Source: Antedon mediterranea
Taxonomy: Eukaryota > Echinodermata > Crinoidea > Comatulida > Antedonidae
NCBI RefSeq assembly: GCF_964355755.1
Contig: NC_092678.1
Location: 2,255,922-2,319,921 of the forward strand
Length of the DNA: 64,000 nucleotides
Direction of reading: 5' to 3'
The notes under the pieces are model-generated. The model was not told the DNA's origin. It did not search any database and saw only the letters and a program-made list of their open reading frames with translations. This document shows positions 9,305 to 24,600 of this stretch, piece after piece. How positions within the stretch are numbered: position 1 is the first letter of the stretch; each line of letters starts with the position of its first letter. Made by a program: the position numbers and the translations under genes.

Positions 9305-11233
9305 TTAATACCACTATTCAATTGTTTCACCTTTCTATTTGTTCCTGTTACGTAAACTTACTTAGTATGTACTTATAATGCCATCTTTTGAAATACTATA
9401 AAGCACTACATTAATTAATGTCCTGAGAATTAATTAATTAGTTAAACATGAATGCTTGCAGATTATGTTTACCTATAAATGTCCTGCAGATACTTAGAAT
9501 ACATACAAAAGTGGTGATTACATTTTTTTTGGTGCAAAATAGTATTAAAAATTGGAAAAAATTAGGGATAAATTCTACTCTTGGTATTTCTCTATTTCAA
9601 GATTCACTTCCAAAACCTATTCATCCATAACCACACAGGTTACAATGGTGAGTTTATGAAACAGGACGGTAGGACAACAACTTTGCGATGATGCGTGACG
9701 CTCGCACTGTTGTTTGGTTTAAAATTTAACATCAATTGTAAAATCTATTTTTTTCTTCAAGTAGTCGATGTCCCCACTGTCTTCTTTTGTAAACTCAGTT
9801 ATTTATTTGGTGAATTTTTCCAAACATAACATGAAAAATGCACGACAGAAAACTAGTATTTGAACCAATTATCTTAGGATTATCAGGATGGAACCAGACC
9901 AAATGACCACCAACTTTTTGATTGACAGCTATGGCTGTCCATCCAACCAAACAGGCAGTGTGTACTATGAAGTATATTATAATTCAATACATTTTTGTGA
10001 CAGGTTTGGACAAATTCACATGATTTTCCCAATGCAAAATTTTATTAAATATTTATAATTATTTTTACTCAGATTAAAATTACACATGATATTGTGTAAT
10101 ATATTGCAATACATAATCATTTATATTTACCAATAAAGGGGATGGGGTGACCATACACTTGCGTAAAATTAAAAATATATTTTATCTTCAAAATGTCTAG
10201 CTAACCAGCATACTCCATCTACAATCTAATTCCAACAATTTTCTCAAATCAAACTTTACAATTGTTATAAATTTACTCATGATGGCAACCCTCATGATGG
10301 CAACCCTCATGATCATTTAAAATTCATACATTAGCATAATACATTATAATATGTAGTCAAAACTACATTTAAAAAAACAAATAAAACTGGACTTCCACAA
10401 AATAATTTAGCACGAACTTTGGCATGTTTTGTTTTCTTATGGCTTTACATTAATAAGTTGATTTGTGCTTACAACGTTATTTCAGTGACTACTCTAGAGG
10501 CTAACATGCAAGATTCCAAAGGTTGAGGGCTGTATATAGATTTTTTTTTGTAGAATAGAAATGTTAGCCATTAGGCAATACAGACAGACAAGTATAAGAA
10601 GGTATTTAAGATGTATTACCATTTGTTACAATGTACCATAGCATTTAATTTACTGACACTAATTAGCTTAGACTTTTATGACTGTCATCAAGCATTCACT
10701 TTAGTTTCCATAAACACATTTTACTAGATATCAAATGTACTGTATATTCTCACATATAGGATGAGATATAAACTTGAAATGTTGGGCATTATCATCGAAG
10801 AGGAACAACACTGACTGATGATGCACAACATAATACAAAATGCATCCCATATTCCAACGGAAAAATATTTTGAAAAATTGTATCGATCCAAATGTACACT
10901 TTATGTTTACACATCAATGCTCTAGTAAAGGAATGAGATTGTTGGGAAGAAAACAAATGTAGACAACATTGTTTTGTCATATTGTCCTAACATGTCATTG
11001 TCGTCTCAAATTTGGGGTTGAATATACTGATAGTATTTTTACATGGAGACATTGGTATGTTAGTAAGCTTGTATATAAATAGACCTTATATGACTGTCAT
11101 TTATTCCAATTGCTTAAACAAATGTACAGAATAAACATGAAGATCTGTGCAAATTTACATTTTTAGATAAAAGGCAATAGAGTAGTAAAAAGAGTTTAAA
11201 AAAAGAGGGAAGATGCAATATAACCACACCTCT

Positions 11234-11353
11234 TAAGTTTTGTTTACACTATCAAACACAACAAATATGGTAGTGATATGACATCATCATGTCCATATAT
11301 GGGCACATTACATTTTTTGTTACACATAAAGTTTGATAGCGTAGACAGAGCTT
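11234..11353. mobile_element. Fold-back MITE, family A, short copy
   Basis: Ends tttacactatcaaac and gtttgatagcgtagacagag, with aaatatggtagtgatatgac and catgtccatatatgggc inside. At 120 bases it lacks one of the two inner tggtagtgatatg modules. Confidence 0.75.
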
Positions 11354-12260
11354 TAGGCTTGTTACCTGCAGGCCTATATGCCTGTTACAGGTCTATGTTC
11401 GATAATAGTAGAATTCAACCCCAATATTCAACTATAACCCCATTTATACAAGGTTAAAAGTATACTTTCTTCCAGTAGCTTTACAAACAATTTATTGGGT
11501 AATTTTCTTATAAAAATTGTAATTGCTCAATGTCATACGATACCTTCTTTCTCGGTAACAAGTTTCATGAAAATACATTATGTATACGCATATCTTTAAA
11601 TAAATAAATTTAATAGCATTTGTGTAGCATTTAATCAGATTGTGGAAAATAAATTAAAGCAAATTTAGTGGAATTTCTAATGAGGAAATTTCATTCCGTA
11701 GATATAGCAAATTTTTAACATTAAATTCATTATGAATGGACACTTGGCATTAGCATATATTTATTACAAATGAGCACATGGCGCGACCGTTACTATACAC
11801 ACTTGATAAGGATTTTTAACATGTATTATAGTTGTCAGTATTTCATGATAAAATGATTAGATTTAGCGTTCAGACTTTATCTTAAGGCAGCTTAATTTTG
11901 GGTATTTCTTAATCACAAAGAATACGATTCATTTAGTAACTCTGTCAATTTAAGAAGTATAACTATCGGATTTTGAAATAGTTTTGTTTTAAGTATCATG
12001 GTTGCAAGAAGAAGGATGCGGCAGATTGAGATCAAGATACACTGATAAATTTGTTGCATAAACTAGAGTCCAACCAGCTGCAGGGCGCCCTCTCTAGGAC
12101 GGGTAACTAGCACAACTAAAAACTATGGATCCAGATCACGGACGTCCATAACAAATCGTGTGCACAATCTGGGACCTGCATACTCTTTGACAATATCAAA
12201 GTTTCAGCATTTTATTTTTTTCTTGTCAAACGATCACTTTTAATGATCACTTTTATTTTA

Positions 12261-12687
12261 TCACACTGACTGCGAGACATGATTTTCAATCACGGACTCC
12301 TGCATATGATCATTTTCTATCACATGACCATTTAATGGTGGGAAGACTGACACGTTTTCTTCTTCATCTCTGACCCCTTGGCTCGCGAACTTTGACACAA
12401 ACCTGACCTGCGTGGGCGGTTCTTCAAAGCTGTCTTCCTCGACAATCTCCTCCTCCATCGGTTCTTCCAACGGTATGTTTTCTGAAGGTTCGTCTAACGT
12501 AGCTTCGTCGCTAAATTTTTGCGTAATAGTGTCAACTTGTGATGTATCTTCTGGTTCTTCTTCACCCGTGAACTTTGACATAATTTTGACCTGGGTTGGA
12601 GGTTCATCAAGGTCATTATCTATTATGACCTCTTCCTGTGCAAAATTGGCATAGGTTCTAGATTGTGTTTGTGGATCGTCTTCAATG
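12261..12687 (-). CDS. FOXP: FOXP last coding exon, acidic tail with an internal duplication
   Basis: The exon encodes about 140 residues rich in Glu/Asp. It contains two versions of one motif, [13 protein letters not shown] and, about 53 residues later, [13 protein letters not shown], so part of the exon appears to have duplicated. The end reads NHVSQSV then TGA. An AATAAA (minus strand, 12252-12257) lies four bases after the stop, too close to be a convincing sole poly(A) signal. Confidence 0.88.
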
Positions 12688-15600
12688 CTATATGAAAAAC
12701 AGGAAATAAATATTAGTCACTTGTAATACTGATACATTACTTATCTCGTTTTCCATGAAATTCTTAAAACAAATTAGACAATGATTTTGTTTGTTGCTTG
12801 TCCAGAAACTAAAAACAAGAAACTTAAATGCAATAATCTATATATTATTTCCAAAGGCAAATTACTGAAAAAATGGGTTGCTGGATCTCTTTATAGGTAA
12901 AATAGGCAAAAAGCTATGAAAATAAAGCAGTCATAAAGAAGTTCCAAGCTTTTGTAAATAAAAAATTAATTTATATATTAATATATTTGTATTATTTTTA
13001 TTTTATTTTCTATATTTAAAGATATCTTTTATGTAATCAAATGAAAAAAAACCCCAATTTTTAAACATAATGACATTAAATATTTATAATTTATGTTATT
13101 CTCGTTTTTTCCCCATAATCAGAACATCATATAAATAGATATTTTAAGTACCAAAAAAATAAATCGGAGGATATAATTTAATAAACATCCTACAATAAAT
13201 ATAACAACACTACTATAATAACAGACAAGGGTTTGTAACAGATGCGACAGATTATCAGAATAAATATGGTTTATTTATATTCATTTTGCATTAGATGTTG
13301 AAGTGTTTATTTTATATATTTGCTATGAACTGCATTGTTTAGACAGGCGTTTCAAGATTTTCTTTTGGAGTTAAAATTACATTAAGAGAGGATGAAACCA
13401 TTAGCAACATAATGAAGAATAATTTTAACAAAAAAGAATCTGTTTTCTTTCAACAGAAGCAAAATGAAATCAAAATTGATTATGAATTTTTTAACATTAC
13501 TTGGGAAAATTCCAAGTATATTTATTACCTGCTTTTGTATGGCTTTTTTTTGTAAATTTCGACAATTTTCCAATTTCTGAATTTCTTTATTTGTAAATAA
13601 GTATACAACAGACATTGCCCGATTAAAAAAAAAATCAATATTTTGATATCAAAAATGCTTAATAAAATCAATATATCAAGACTTATTTTTGTAAAAGCAC
13701 CCTCTATAGTTTGATATTTATATTATTAATTTTATCTCTGGCAATTTGTTCATATATTTTCCTGATATTTCATTTTTTTGAAAATGCAAACATTATTATG
13801 AAAGGGTTTAAAATCTATTATTATGATAATATAATATATAATCCTTTTTTTTTACATTCTTAATTTAGGAATATTGCCAAGGATAACCATAAATGGTTAC
13901 ACGACAATTACAATGTAACATGATGAACGTCTGTTCTCGTATCCCTTCTAGTTGGTCAGATGTTTGCCCTACTCCGCCGTGACTGTACTTACCACTAAGT
14001 ACACTTGAGAATACTCGAAACAAATGGGTGGGGCTCTGACCAATTAACTTAGCTCCCCGACGCAAAGTTACTTCGAAGTAGTTATTAAATTACTATTCTG
14101 TCTAATATTACTAAATTGCAATAGGCTAGCAAATTTTTGATAGACAAGACAATAGTTATATTTGTTAAAAAAACAGACTATACTACCACAAACAGACTTA
14201 CATTTCTCCATTTTCAATGTCTCTTTCTTCAGTTTTATCAATGTATCGTCGTTCTATTTCATCTCTCTCATTATCCATATCCTTTTCCATCATCTCATCT
14301 TCTTTGTTAAAATTTCGTGGTTGCAGATGTAACTCGGGAGACGCGGTTTCTGAAGCGAGCTCGCTACGAACTCTGGCTTCCTCCCCAAGACTTATGATGG
14401 AATTTTCTCTGCCGCTGGGCGATAATAAGGGGCCAGAGGATTTGGATGCAAAGGACGGATACTGGGGACAAGAACTGCCAGTCTGCAAATACAGAAACAA
14501 ATGTGTTGAAATTGAAGAGAAAACAAATGTATTGAAGTCATGTAGGTCTAGTGTGCATATTTAGATATGTTCAATGAATACATTTTGTTGATTCACTATA
14601 AGACGTATTCATTTGGTAAAACATCGTCTTACGTTAACAATTTGAAATTGAACTGTGTAGATTTTAATATTCATCATTATTACTTAAACTTGCTGCGTGT
14701 AGCCGACAGAATATTTATATATCAAATTATCAATTATATATATATATTTTGGTGTCCATACATACATATGTAGTTGACTCAAATTTATCTTTGGTACGAT
14801 TTTATGACAAAGAATGTTGAAAAAAGAAACAAGCTATTGTCATTGTTAGGCTAAAATATTAAAAGCTAGTGATTAATTAATAGCAACTTACCAGTTCATG
14901 TTTAATGTCTTTCATTGGGTACATGTGCAGATCTACCATGTCACTTTTTATGAGTGGAATTGGATTTCTATGAAGTAATGGAGAGGAAGCCGTGGTGGGG
15001 GTAGTGGGAGCACTTAAGCTCCTGAAAAAAAAAACATACGAATAATCATTATTATTAGACGTGTGCTACTCAATTCAGACATGTGCTACTCAATTCAGAC
15101 ATTAGCTCGCAGCTAAGAGGTTCAATTCCTTAAGCCTTGTCTACACTATCAAACTTTATGGGACCAAAAAATGTGATGTACCTATATATGGACATAATGA
15201 TATCATATCACTACCATGTTTGGGCATATCACTATCATAATTACATCACACTTTTTGTGTCAAACTAGTTAGACAGGTCTTTACTCCCTCTAAAAAAGAT
15301 TGAATTATTGTGAAATATATTGTACAGCTTCGTATTACCCTGATATTTGGAGTTTCTGTGGCCTTCTTTTCATAAACTCCAATTCATCTACTGTCCACAC
15401 TGCTCCTTTCACATTTTCAACTCGAACAAAACATTTATGAAGACTAAGATTATGTCGTACTGCATTCTGCAAAACAAAAGAAAAAACTACTTTCTTATGC
15501 ATGTTTTGTATTGTCTGCCGATTTAATGGTAGTTTTTAGGTAAGTTTTCTTTGGCTTTTCACAGGTTATTGAGTTAAAATCTAAATTGTTGTATATAAAT

Positions 15601-18600
15601 AAATTACACAATCAAATTACATACGAATGTTCTATTTTGTAAAGAATTAAGTTTTTCGAACATGTAAGAAATGTTCCATACCATAGCTCAATGTTCCATA
15701 CCATAGCTCAATGTTCCATACCATAGCTCAATCCAAGTTAAATTGCAGTTTATCGGTGTTTTATTATTTAGTTTGTTCTATAAATTCGATATATGGTAAA
15801 ACATCCATATTATTACAGAATTAAAATGTCACATTAATATGACCTTTCTCTTCTAAATGTTACCATAAGAACATTTGTTTGTGCTTTTTCAAACAATCAT
15901 AAGCTCATTTGTAAACAATGTAACATTAAACTGTAAATTTATCAACACTTTCATTTTTAGATCAAAAACAGTTACAATATGAGGCAAGTGAAACTACAAA
16001 AGAACAGTTAAAACACAAATATATTGTAAATATTTAAGAAATGAATGTTTGTTATTTTTCTTAAATTGTAAATATTTAATAAATGAATGTTGTTGTTTTT
16101 CTGTTTTATTTACTTAATTTGCTGAAAAGTCTAAACTAACATCATTGTTTGCTAACAAAATGATAAAATAATAAAATAAATAGATTAAAAATAACACAAG
16201 TTCAAATTTATCTATTGTTGCTCCAACCTGTTTACATTATATATGAATAGTAGAAACGTAAATATTTTGGTTCCCAAGGGTGCAAATGGCAACATTTGCG
16301 TTTACAACAATAATAATGAGTATAATGATTTAAATAAATTCAAAGTGAAGAAACGTAATTTGTAAGCAACATGAATTTGATGTTAACATAGATTCTCACA
16401 GGAGGTGAAGTAATCTAGGTCATCCACAAACAAACACACAGGATAATGTCAACAATACGACAAACAGATTCAGCAGCGGACAAGTGGATTGGCTACACAA
16501 CACCAAAGCAAATACCTCTCATTAATAACAAACACAGGTTAGTGGAGGATGTTGAGCCTACATAATATAAAATCCTCCACTTGTAATTAGCATTTGATTG
16601 CAATGTTTGTATTTAAGAAAGGCAAACTTTAATATGGCCATTAACAAAATTATGATAAATAAGGTGTTTTTTGTCGCTTTCCTTACAGACCCCAGGGCTG
16701 ACAAAGAAGACTACTGGCATTAGAATAATTTTTATGGTACTTTACAAAGTTGGCATGTTCATGTTGTACAATAATTCATCTACAAATATATTGTGCTATA
16801 CTCTGTCTACACTATCAAACTAGTTTGACAAAAAAGTGTGATGTACTCAAATATGGTAGTGATATGACAAAATCATGTCCATGTATGGTCACATTTCATT
16901 ATTTGTTACATAAAGTTTGATAGTGTAGACAGAGCTTTAGGATGCTATCCAATCAAATTTAAACCATAGCACTTCTGCAAGCCCCAATGGTCTATTAGTA
17001 GGATGTCTGTAATCCGGGTTCAATTCTCGGTTGGGGCAACGTTTTCTCATCATGACAAATTTCCTAATCTTTTACATTTACAAATTAATTAATTTCCGGT
17101 ATATTAGTTATTACTGGGCAGAATTTCTGTGAATTTAATAGAGAAATTAAATTTATGCAGAATTATGTTTTTTCTCCACACTTGGGGAATTGGGAAGTAA
17201 AAACCACACACGAATAGAAACAAAGTTTATCTGGATTACCTAATAGTATGTGACCATTTTTGGAATTTCAACTCGGTTGTAAATAAGTTGATTATCTGCA
17301 AACAGCCTCACAGCATCCTGTTCTGAAATGTTTTCCGACAACAAGTAATTTACATAATTAAGACAATAAAGACATCAACCACAAGTCCCACCTCTTACTT
17401 ATATGAAAAATATGACAGGAAAATACAAGCAGGTTTTTAATATTTTAGGGGAAACCTGTTAAAAAATGTGTTCTCTGCACTGTGTATCTGAAGGTAAAAT
17501 ATTTAAGTGTGGTTGACCAAGTACAGGATTATGTTCATATTTTGAATTGTAAATATATAATTGTAAAAATGTATATAAATTTAGTGGAGCTGTAGCTTGG
17601 TGGTTAATGTGCTTGCCTTCAAATCCTAAAGTCAAAGGTTCAATCCTGACCTAGTATCTGAGTTGTAACTCACAGCTCCGTTTCCTAAGCTTTCAAATAC
17701 ACTAAAGAGACTAACAAACTAGTTTGAAAAAGTGTGATGTTCCCAAATATGATGATGATTTGCCCAAATATTGTAGTGATATGACATTTTTTTGTCACAT
17801 AAAGCTTGATAGTGTAGACAGAGACTTAGTTCATTATAGTTTATCCATCTTGTAATTGGCGAGTATGAAAAAAAAGAAAACAACTGTACTCGACTTGCCT
17901 TGAAAAGGCGGCCATAAAGCAACAAGAGGGGCGATATACACTTGCACCGTAATCATCCCCTTTAGATAGCATTGAAACAGACAAACGAAATTACCTACAT
18001 GAATACTCTACCTATTCAAGTTTATGTACATGTTTAACGAGAATTACAATTAGCATTTAGTAGATGTCTCGGTTCAAGTTATCTTTAAATTAACTTAGAT
18101 TCAAAGGCTGAGATTACAAACGTACAGTTAGAATGATTTCGTTTCTCAACATGTATCTTGTAACAGTAGTAATCTTCATAAATTTCACATTTAATACTTC
18201 CTAAATTAGTTTAACATCTAAGGTAACGGTCGTTAACGATCGTCATTAACATACATGTCATTTCGCAATAAAAGGTAGCTTTAATGGCCGATTAGAATAG
18301 AATTCTGTGTTTGATTTTTTTCTTCACTTCTACTAGTGATTTACAATGTACTTTTCTCAACTCAAACTACCCAGTAAGAACTTCACTTGTAGGAGTCTCA
18401 CAAAACTTGTAAGAGAGTAAGTGACTACAGAACTTGTAGGAGTCTCACAGAACTTATAAGAGACTCACAGAACTTGTAGGAGTCGTGACAGAAGTAAGAT
18501 GAGGGGAGCTGGGTCGGTCTTACAAAACATGTGGGAGACTTTTCAGAACTTGTAGAAGAATTACACAAATTATAGGAGACTCACAGAACTGTTGGGAGAC

Positions 18601-21600
18601 TCTCAGAACTTTTAAAAGTCTCACAGAACTAGTGGGAGACTCCTCAGAACTTGTACAATTCTCACAAAACTTGCAATAGAATTACAGAACTTGTGGGAGA
18701 CTCCTCAGAACTTGCGGGTGTCTTGCAAAAACATTCTCACTTGTCTCATTCTACTACACTACAACGATACACACTTTTAGGTGGTGACACTAATGTATAG
18801 TTTTACTCGTTATATGCATTATAGTTTACCACTTTAGTTACCTTCCAAGTAGCCGCATTCCTCCTAAAGTAAGCAAACGTTCTCGTGAACCAATTGTAAA
18901 TTTCATTTAAGGTAAGCTGCCTTCCCGGTGATTCCACAATCGCTTGTCGGATCAGAGCTGCGTATGTAAAAGGTGGGCGCACATCTGCGTTTCGATAGAA
19001 TTCACAATTCTTTTGAATTTCTATATTTGAGAAATGAAAGAAAAACAAACAAAGGGTAAGGCTTTATTTAGATAGAATAGGATGGTTTTCTATCAAAAAT
19101 ATATCCAACCACCTTTGACTCCCAACTATCTAACCATTCTTACTATTATATTATTTTAAGCCTTATAGCATTTCTTTTGTGTAACAACAATACTAGGACT
19201 TGATATCCATAGTAAAACAAATATATAAATATACAGAGTGAGTGAAAATAAACAGAAAGCTCTGCAATATCACATTTTGTTTGCTTCTCTCAAATTAATA
19301 CAGTAATATAATATCTTAAACCAAAATAGATTGGAATAAGCACTGGAGAAATACAAACAAATATACTTCAATATCATTTTATGCAATTTGAAATAACACC
19401 TCTCAAAATAAAACAAAATAAAAAATTATTTTGTAATTTACATTCTCTTTGGGGTTTTGCTATCTTTTTATCCGAATACCTGGTTTTGTGTCATGTTCGT
19501 TCGGTCAACATATGTTGGGTTTTAGTATCTCACAGAAAGGAATGTCTGACCCTCAGAACATTAGTCAATATTTTTCATAAAATAGCGATTATGAGCATTT
19601 ATAAGTATTAATTTTATTATTCATAACATTTAATAGCATTTACAATCTACTGTTGTTTTCAGACACTGTTCATTTTTTCCTTATTTAGATTTCTAAATAA
19701 CTAGATCCTTGAATAAACAAAGTAGCATCTGTCTAGCAAGTAAATCACATTACTCTATCCTTAATTATTTACAAATGAGGTTGCTGTGTTTATACAACGA
19801 ACAAACAACTTATAAAACAGTTTACCGGCGGACAAGAAGAGCTTGACCCTAGCAAAACAAAGGAATAAAAACCAGACAGCCATCGCAAGTATAAACAAAC
19901 ATTCAAACAGAAATACACAATTTAAATTCAGAAATATACAAGATGCCTCTAGGTTTAAATCATTAAAACAAGATGTCGCCTCCACAAATATATATTTTTT
20001 AATACCCAGTGGTATAATGGTAGGATATCTGCATATCAAACAGAAGATTCCAGGTTCGAATCCCTATTTGGGTAGATTTTTCTTTTTTATTACTAATTAG
20101 TTAATTCCACTGTTTAGGAGTTTGAAATTATATTTTTATTGTATTTCATTTCAATTAAACATTATTCATTTTTAATTAAATGTAATTGTGATTTCAAACT
20201 TAAATATTTATTTCAATTAATTTCAAGGAAAATTCTAGGATGATTATAATATTTACAATTGCCAAAGTCAAAACAGTGAAAACTGTGGGTATATTTATAA
20301 AACAAATTTTATGCTTTATTTTATGGGATAGACTTAATAAACATTTCGCTTAGGTTATTTAGAAAACTGACAAAATCATTGACTTGAAACTATGGTTTTT
20401 TTCCAAGCATGATAAATCTGCGCCTTGTCCTAAGCTAGGATTTGAACAAGGACCATAGAATCATATGGCTACACAGATGAAGTGCCACACTACACAAATA
20501 CTAAAAAGAAAGTAAAACCTGATATTTACTTCATCCACTACTAATTATTACTATGTAACCAAACACTCTGTACCCAAAATAATATGGTATGCTATAACAT
20601 AAATAAATACTACACATCTTGTTTTTCTAAATTGCAATTTATCCTTTAAGAAATAACTTAAATACGAAACACATTGTACTGCATTTAGTTTTGTATACTA
20701 CTTTACCTTACCATACATTTCTATAGTGATCTTCTACATTGTTAAAATCAAAAGTTTTATTTCAAATAAATACTAATTATGGGAAGAATGTCACCAAAAC
20801 AACATGCTATATCATTTTTTTCTTAGCATGATTTTTTTGTAATCAAAATTAAGGATTCACCAGGATTTTTGGAAGGAGTGTGTATTGGTAGGTTTGAAGG
20901 ACCTGACATGGCAAAGAAAATAACGGGGTAGGCATGCAATGATTGACCCTCCTCCCATATGTGTAGGGCTAAAAATAACTACTCACGGTGGTGTTCAACT
21001 GGTAGGTTTTGGAGGCCTAGCATCAGGCCTAAAAAGCAAGCAAAAGGCATTGATTTAGAAAAATAAAATAATTTTTATTACTTTGGTTTTAAGCAATAAA
21101 ATAACCGATACCATCATCAAAGATGTAAAATGAAAATTCACTTTCAACCACAGATGGATGAAACTGTAAAAATAATATAGTACTACAAATATGTAGCATA
21201 TGGTAACATTGTTTAATGAAATTGTTAATTTTTAAAGAATAGTGAGGAAATTGATGTTAGTTACAAAGACGCAATACTGATGAAGATGGAAATGGTTACT
21301 GATGTATATTAATTAAGACATGTTCTTAATTAAATTGAATTAAGGCATTTAATACTGTATTTTAAAATAGCAGTGTTTTCTTAATAGTAAAATGAAATGT
21401 AAAAAAAACATTATTCCTTAAATTTATGTTTTTAAAGGATGGAAATAAAAGCCTCATGTCACCCAAATGATCCATTTTAGTGCAAACTGTTTTCAGTCCT
21501 CATGTATATGCCTACCCCAAAAGTGAAAATAATTTTAATGCAAATTTGATCCATTTGAGTGGGTCCAAGGCAAACCACCGTAATTACAGGCTTGGGATTT

Positions 21601-24600
21601 CCCAAACCAGCGTAATTACAGGCTTGGGATTTCCCAATCTATGCTCTATGTAGTGATAAGTAATAGTAATAATAAGTATTTTATTTTGCAGTATAAATAA
21701 ATTGTCATTATTATTTACATATTTATTGCTAGCATAACATAGAACCATACATTATAATACAGAAACACAGAAATTATAACTTGACCAAATCTATAAAATT
21801 AGTAGCAGACGTGAATGATGAAAACATAATTGGATTTCATAATCAATGCGTCTTTATTCGATTCAGTGTCTTAGCATGTTGCATTATGGGTAAAATGTCT
21901 ACAAGCCTAGATTGCAAAATGAAACCGAATGAAACTTAAATCTTGTTGTTGAAATTTTAGCATTTTGTTTGATCAGCACCTTTGTCAACAATTCTTTGTT
22001 TTGTTTTTGAATTCTAAAAGCATTTAGTTAAAATTAACAGTCCATATAAATATTATTTTTACATTCTAAATTCTATAAATATTATTCTACTATTATATTC
22101 CCAGACTCACCAGAATCCAGAGACACTCCGTACTTTTCACTCATCCGTCTGCGAATGGGACCGGAACTAATTGGGGTATGAATGGGGCTAGGAGGTGGGT
22201 GCGGATGAGGGGAAGGGACACTAGGTGTAGATGATATAATTTGTAATGTTTGGGGAGGGGGAATATGTTGAGGGGCTGGAGGAGGTGGAAGATGGGCGGG
22301 GGGTGATTGGACGACAGTTGGTGATTGTACAATGACTGATTTCACAGCTGGTGGACTTGCCTGTTAAAAAATAATAATTTGGTTTGTAATGCTTTATAAT
22401 TAAACAGACTAGAAAAAAGATAAATTCAATAGATCTTAAAATAAATAAAAATGACAATGATCAAAGTTAATACAGCAAAGAAACATGTGTGTGATTAATG
22501 TAGGATAAGTTCAATAAAAATTAGGTAATAACTAATTTGTTAATATTTAAATGCATTATAACACTACAATACAAATATTTGAATTGTTTGATTGATTATT
22601 TTTGGGAGATAATACACTTTTTTTTTTCTTTTATTTATTGCAAAATACATTGAAATGATTAAAGAATGAAAAACGTACTGCGGTTGATACAGGTGTCTTT
22701 GGCTCAGGTGGTTTCATATGCAAATGTGCCATCATAGCCGCGAGTCGCTCACGTTCTTTGGCTAGTTGTATTTCCAATTGGTTGACAACTTGCATTTGAA
22801 CACGGGCTTGGGCCGTGCTCCTGTCGTCCAATGTGTGTTCACTATTAATATGTCTGTATGAAAAACAAACAGAATGTTAGAAAATGACGACATGGTTCAA
22901 CGACATTAGGTTTCTTGACCAAACATTTACCTTTCTCGATTTAGTATGCAAACAATTTTTTTTTATATACAGCATGACCATGAAAAATGAGTTCCCCATC
23001 TGCTCATATGCAATTTCGTCAAGAACAAATAACGACTTAAAACAAATACCCAATTTTAAAAATGAATTAACCAAATACCATCAAACGATCCAAGGAGAGT
23101 TAGTGACACAAGATAAGTATCGACTTTTTGCTCTAACCATACGACTCCCAAGAGGACTTATCCTTTAAATTGTAAATACAGTTAAATACTAAAAAACGCA
23201 TACCCTTGATATAATCTGTTTATTCAAGAGCATTTAATCTCGACTTGACTCGGTTGTTGAGGTAATCGTATACTGGATGTTGATCCGCGTCAACGACAAG
23301 ATAGACAAAATAAGGTGAAAGATGACCCTCTCAATTACTTTATGTCAAAACTCTATCTTATTCTGTCATGCCATATAAATATTAAACAGTAATGACTTGA
23401 AGATGAAGAAACCAATCTACGGTAACTGTATATAACGACTACCATAAAATTGTAAGTTATATTTCAGATAAATAGCGCTGCGTATTTGAGATTAATTTTT
23501 AAATTGTTTCATTACAAAAGTAAGTAGCTCCAAAGTTATCAAGAAACATTTCAATAATTTAAATTATTTTCAAATGTTGATACCCAGAAATTAATTAATT
23601 AATATATATACGTTACATAAATCTACATATTTGAAATGTTTACACTGTTTGATAAACAAAAATAAGTATAGCTGCAATATTTGCCAAATGTATAATAAAC
23701 ATTTTAATGATTATTTGTTTTTCCATTTTTCCCAGAATTTAAACATAATACAATAAAATTGTTTATAATTAACAAAAATTAGTATACTGCAATATTTGCC
23801 AAATTTATTAATGAACATTTAAATGAATATTTGTTGTCTCATTTTTTCCCAGAATTTAAACTACCATAAAATTGTAAATTGTATTTTGGTAAATAGTCCT
23901 ATTTTCACATTGTTTGAATGTTTGTCAAATTATTAAAGTAATATTTCATAATTAGTTATTTTCCCATTTTTTCCCAGAATTTAAACATATAATACGTGTC
24001 GTTAATCATCACCAACCACCTCTGTTTCCGACTCCTACTCATGATGGATAGTTCATAGATTTGACCTTTAACATTAAACATAGCTAAAGCACTGTTTAAT
24101 CTAGGATATCCACTAATAACATACCGCAAACACCATCTTATTAACACCTAAATTAGTAGGTAACCAATTTATAATTTACTTACTTAGGTCAAATGTCAAA
24201 GTTCATTACTAATAATGTTAAAATTTCAAAATATCGATAGATGCACAGATTATGTTTACAGTTAAAACTCCATAAGAGAGAGGTTGATGAAAATCAAATT
24301 AAGATCAATGCTTTTTCAAACAGTTAAAGTGTTCCTTTAACAGAGGTATCCTCTAAGTAGGGGTTGGTTGTAGTGTTATAACAGATAGCACTTTGTTTGT
24401 TTCACAGGAAAGTGTCCCTTTAATAGGTGTGCCTGTTAATAGGCGTGTTCTAAGTGAGGAGTTCTACTCTATCTTTATATATTTTTCCTTGAATGACAAG
24501 AAAACAAATGACATTACAAAAAAAAGTTATATAAACACATACTTAAGGAAGCTTGAAAAATTATCACAACTAGTCTCGCATCCAGGCCATTTACACATCC

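Larger units (their letters stand above)
7791..12251. other. Convergent spacer between ZNF277 and FOXP
   Basis: Both neighbouring genes end toward this interval. I see no coding exon with phase-consistent splice sites on either strand. It holds three fold-back elements (8887-9036, 9156-9304, 11234-11353) and a short duplication (ctcatgatggcaaccctcatgatggcaacc, 10277-10310). The right part (about 11.4-12.25 kb) may be FOXP 3' UTR. Confidence 0.6.

Noticed and set aside
12412-12654. Plus-strand serine-rich ORF at 12.4 kb (and a similar one at 14217)
   Set aside because: Antisense shadow of acidic FOXP exons (Glu/Asp codons read as Ser).
18803-18841. Continuation of the forkhead ORF past AATWK ([12 protein letters not shown])
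   Set aside because: It is intron; a GTAACT donor at 18841 joins in phase to the NAVRHNLS exon at 15466.
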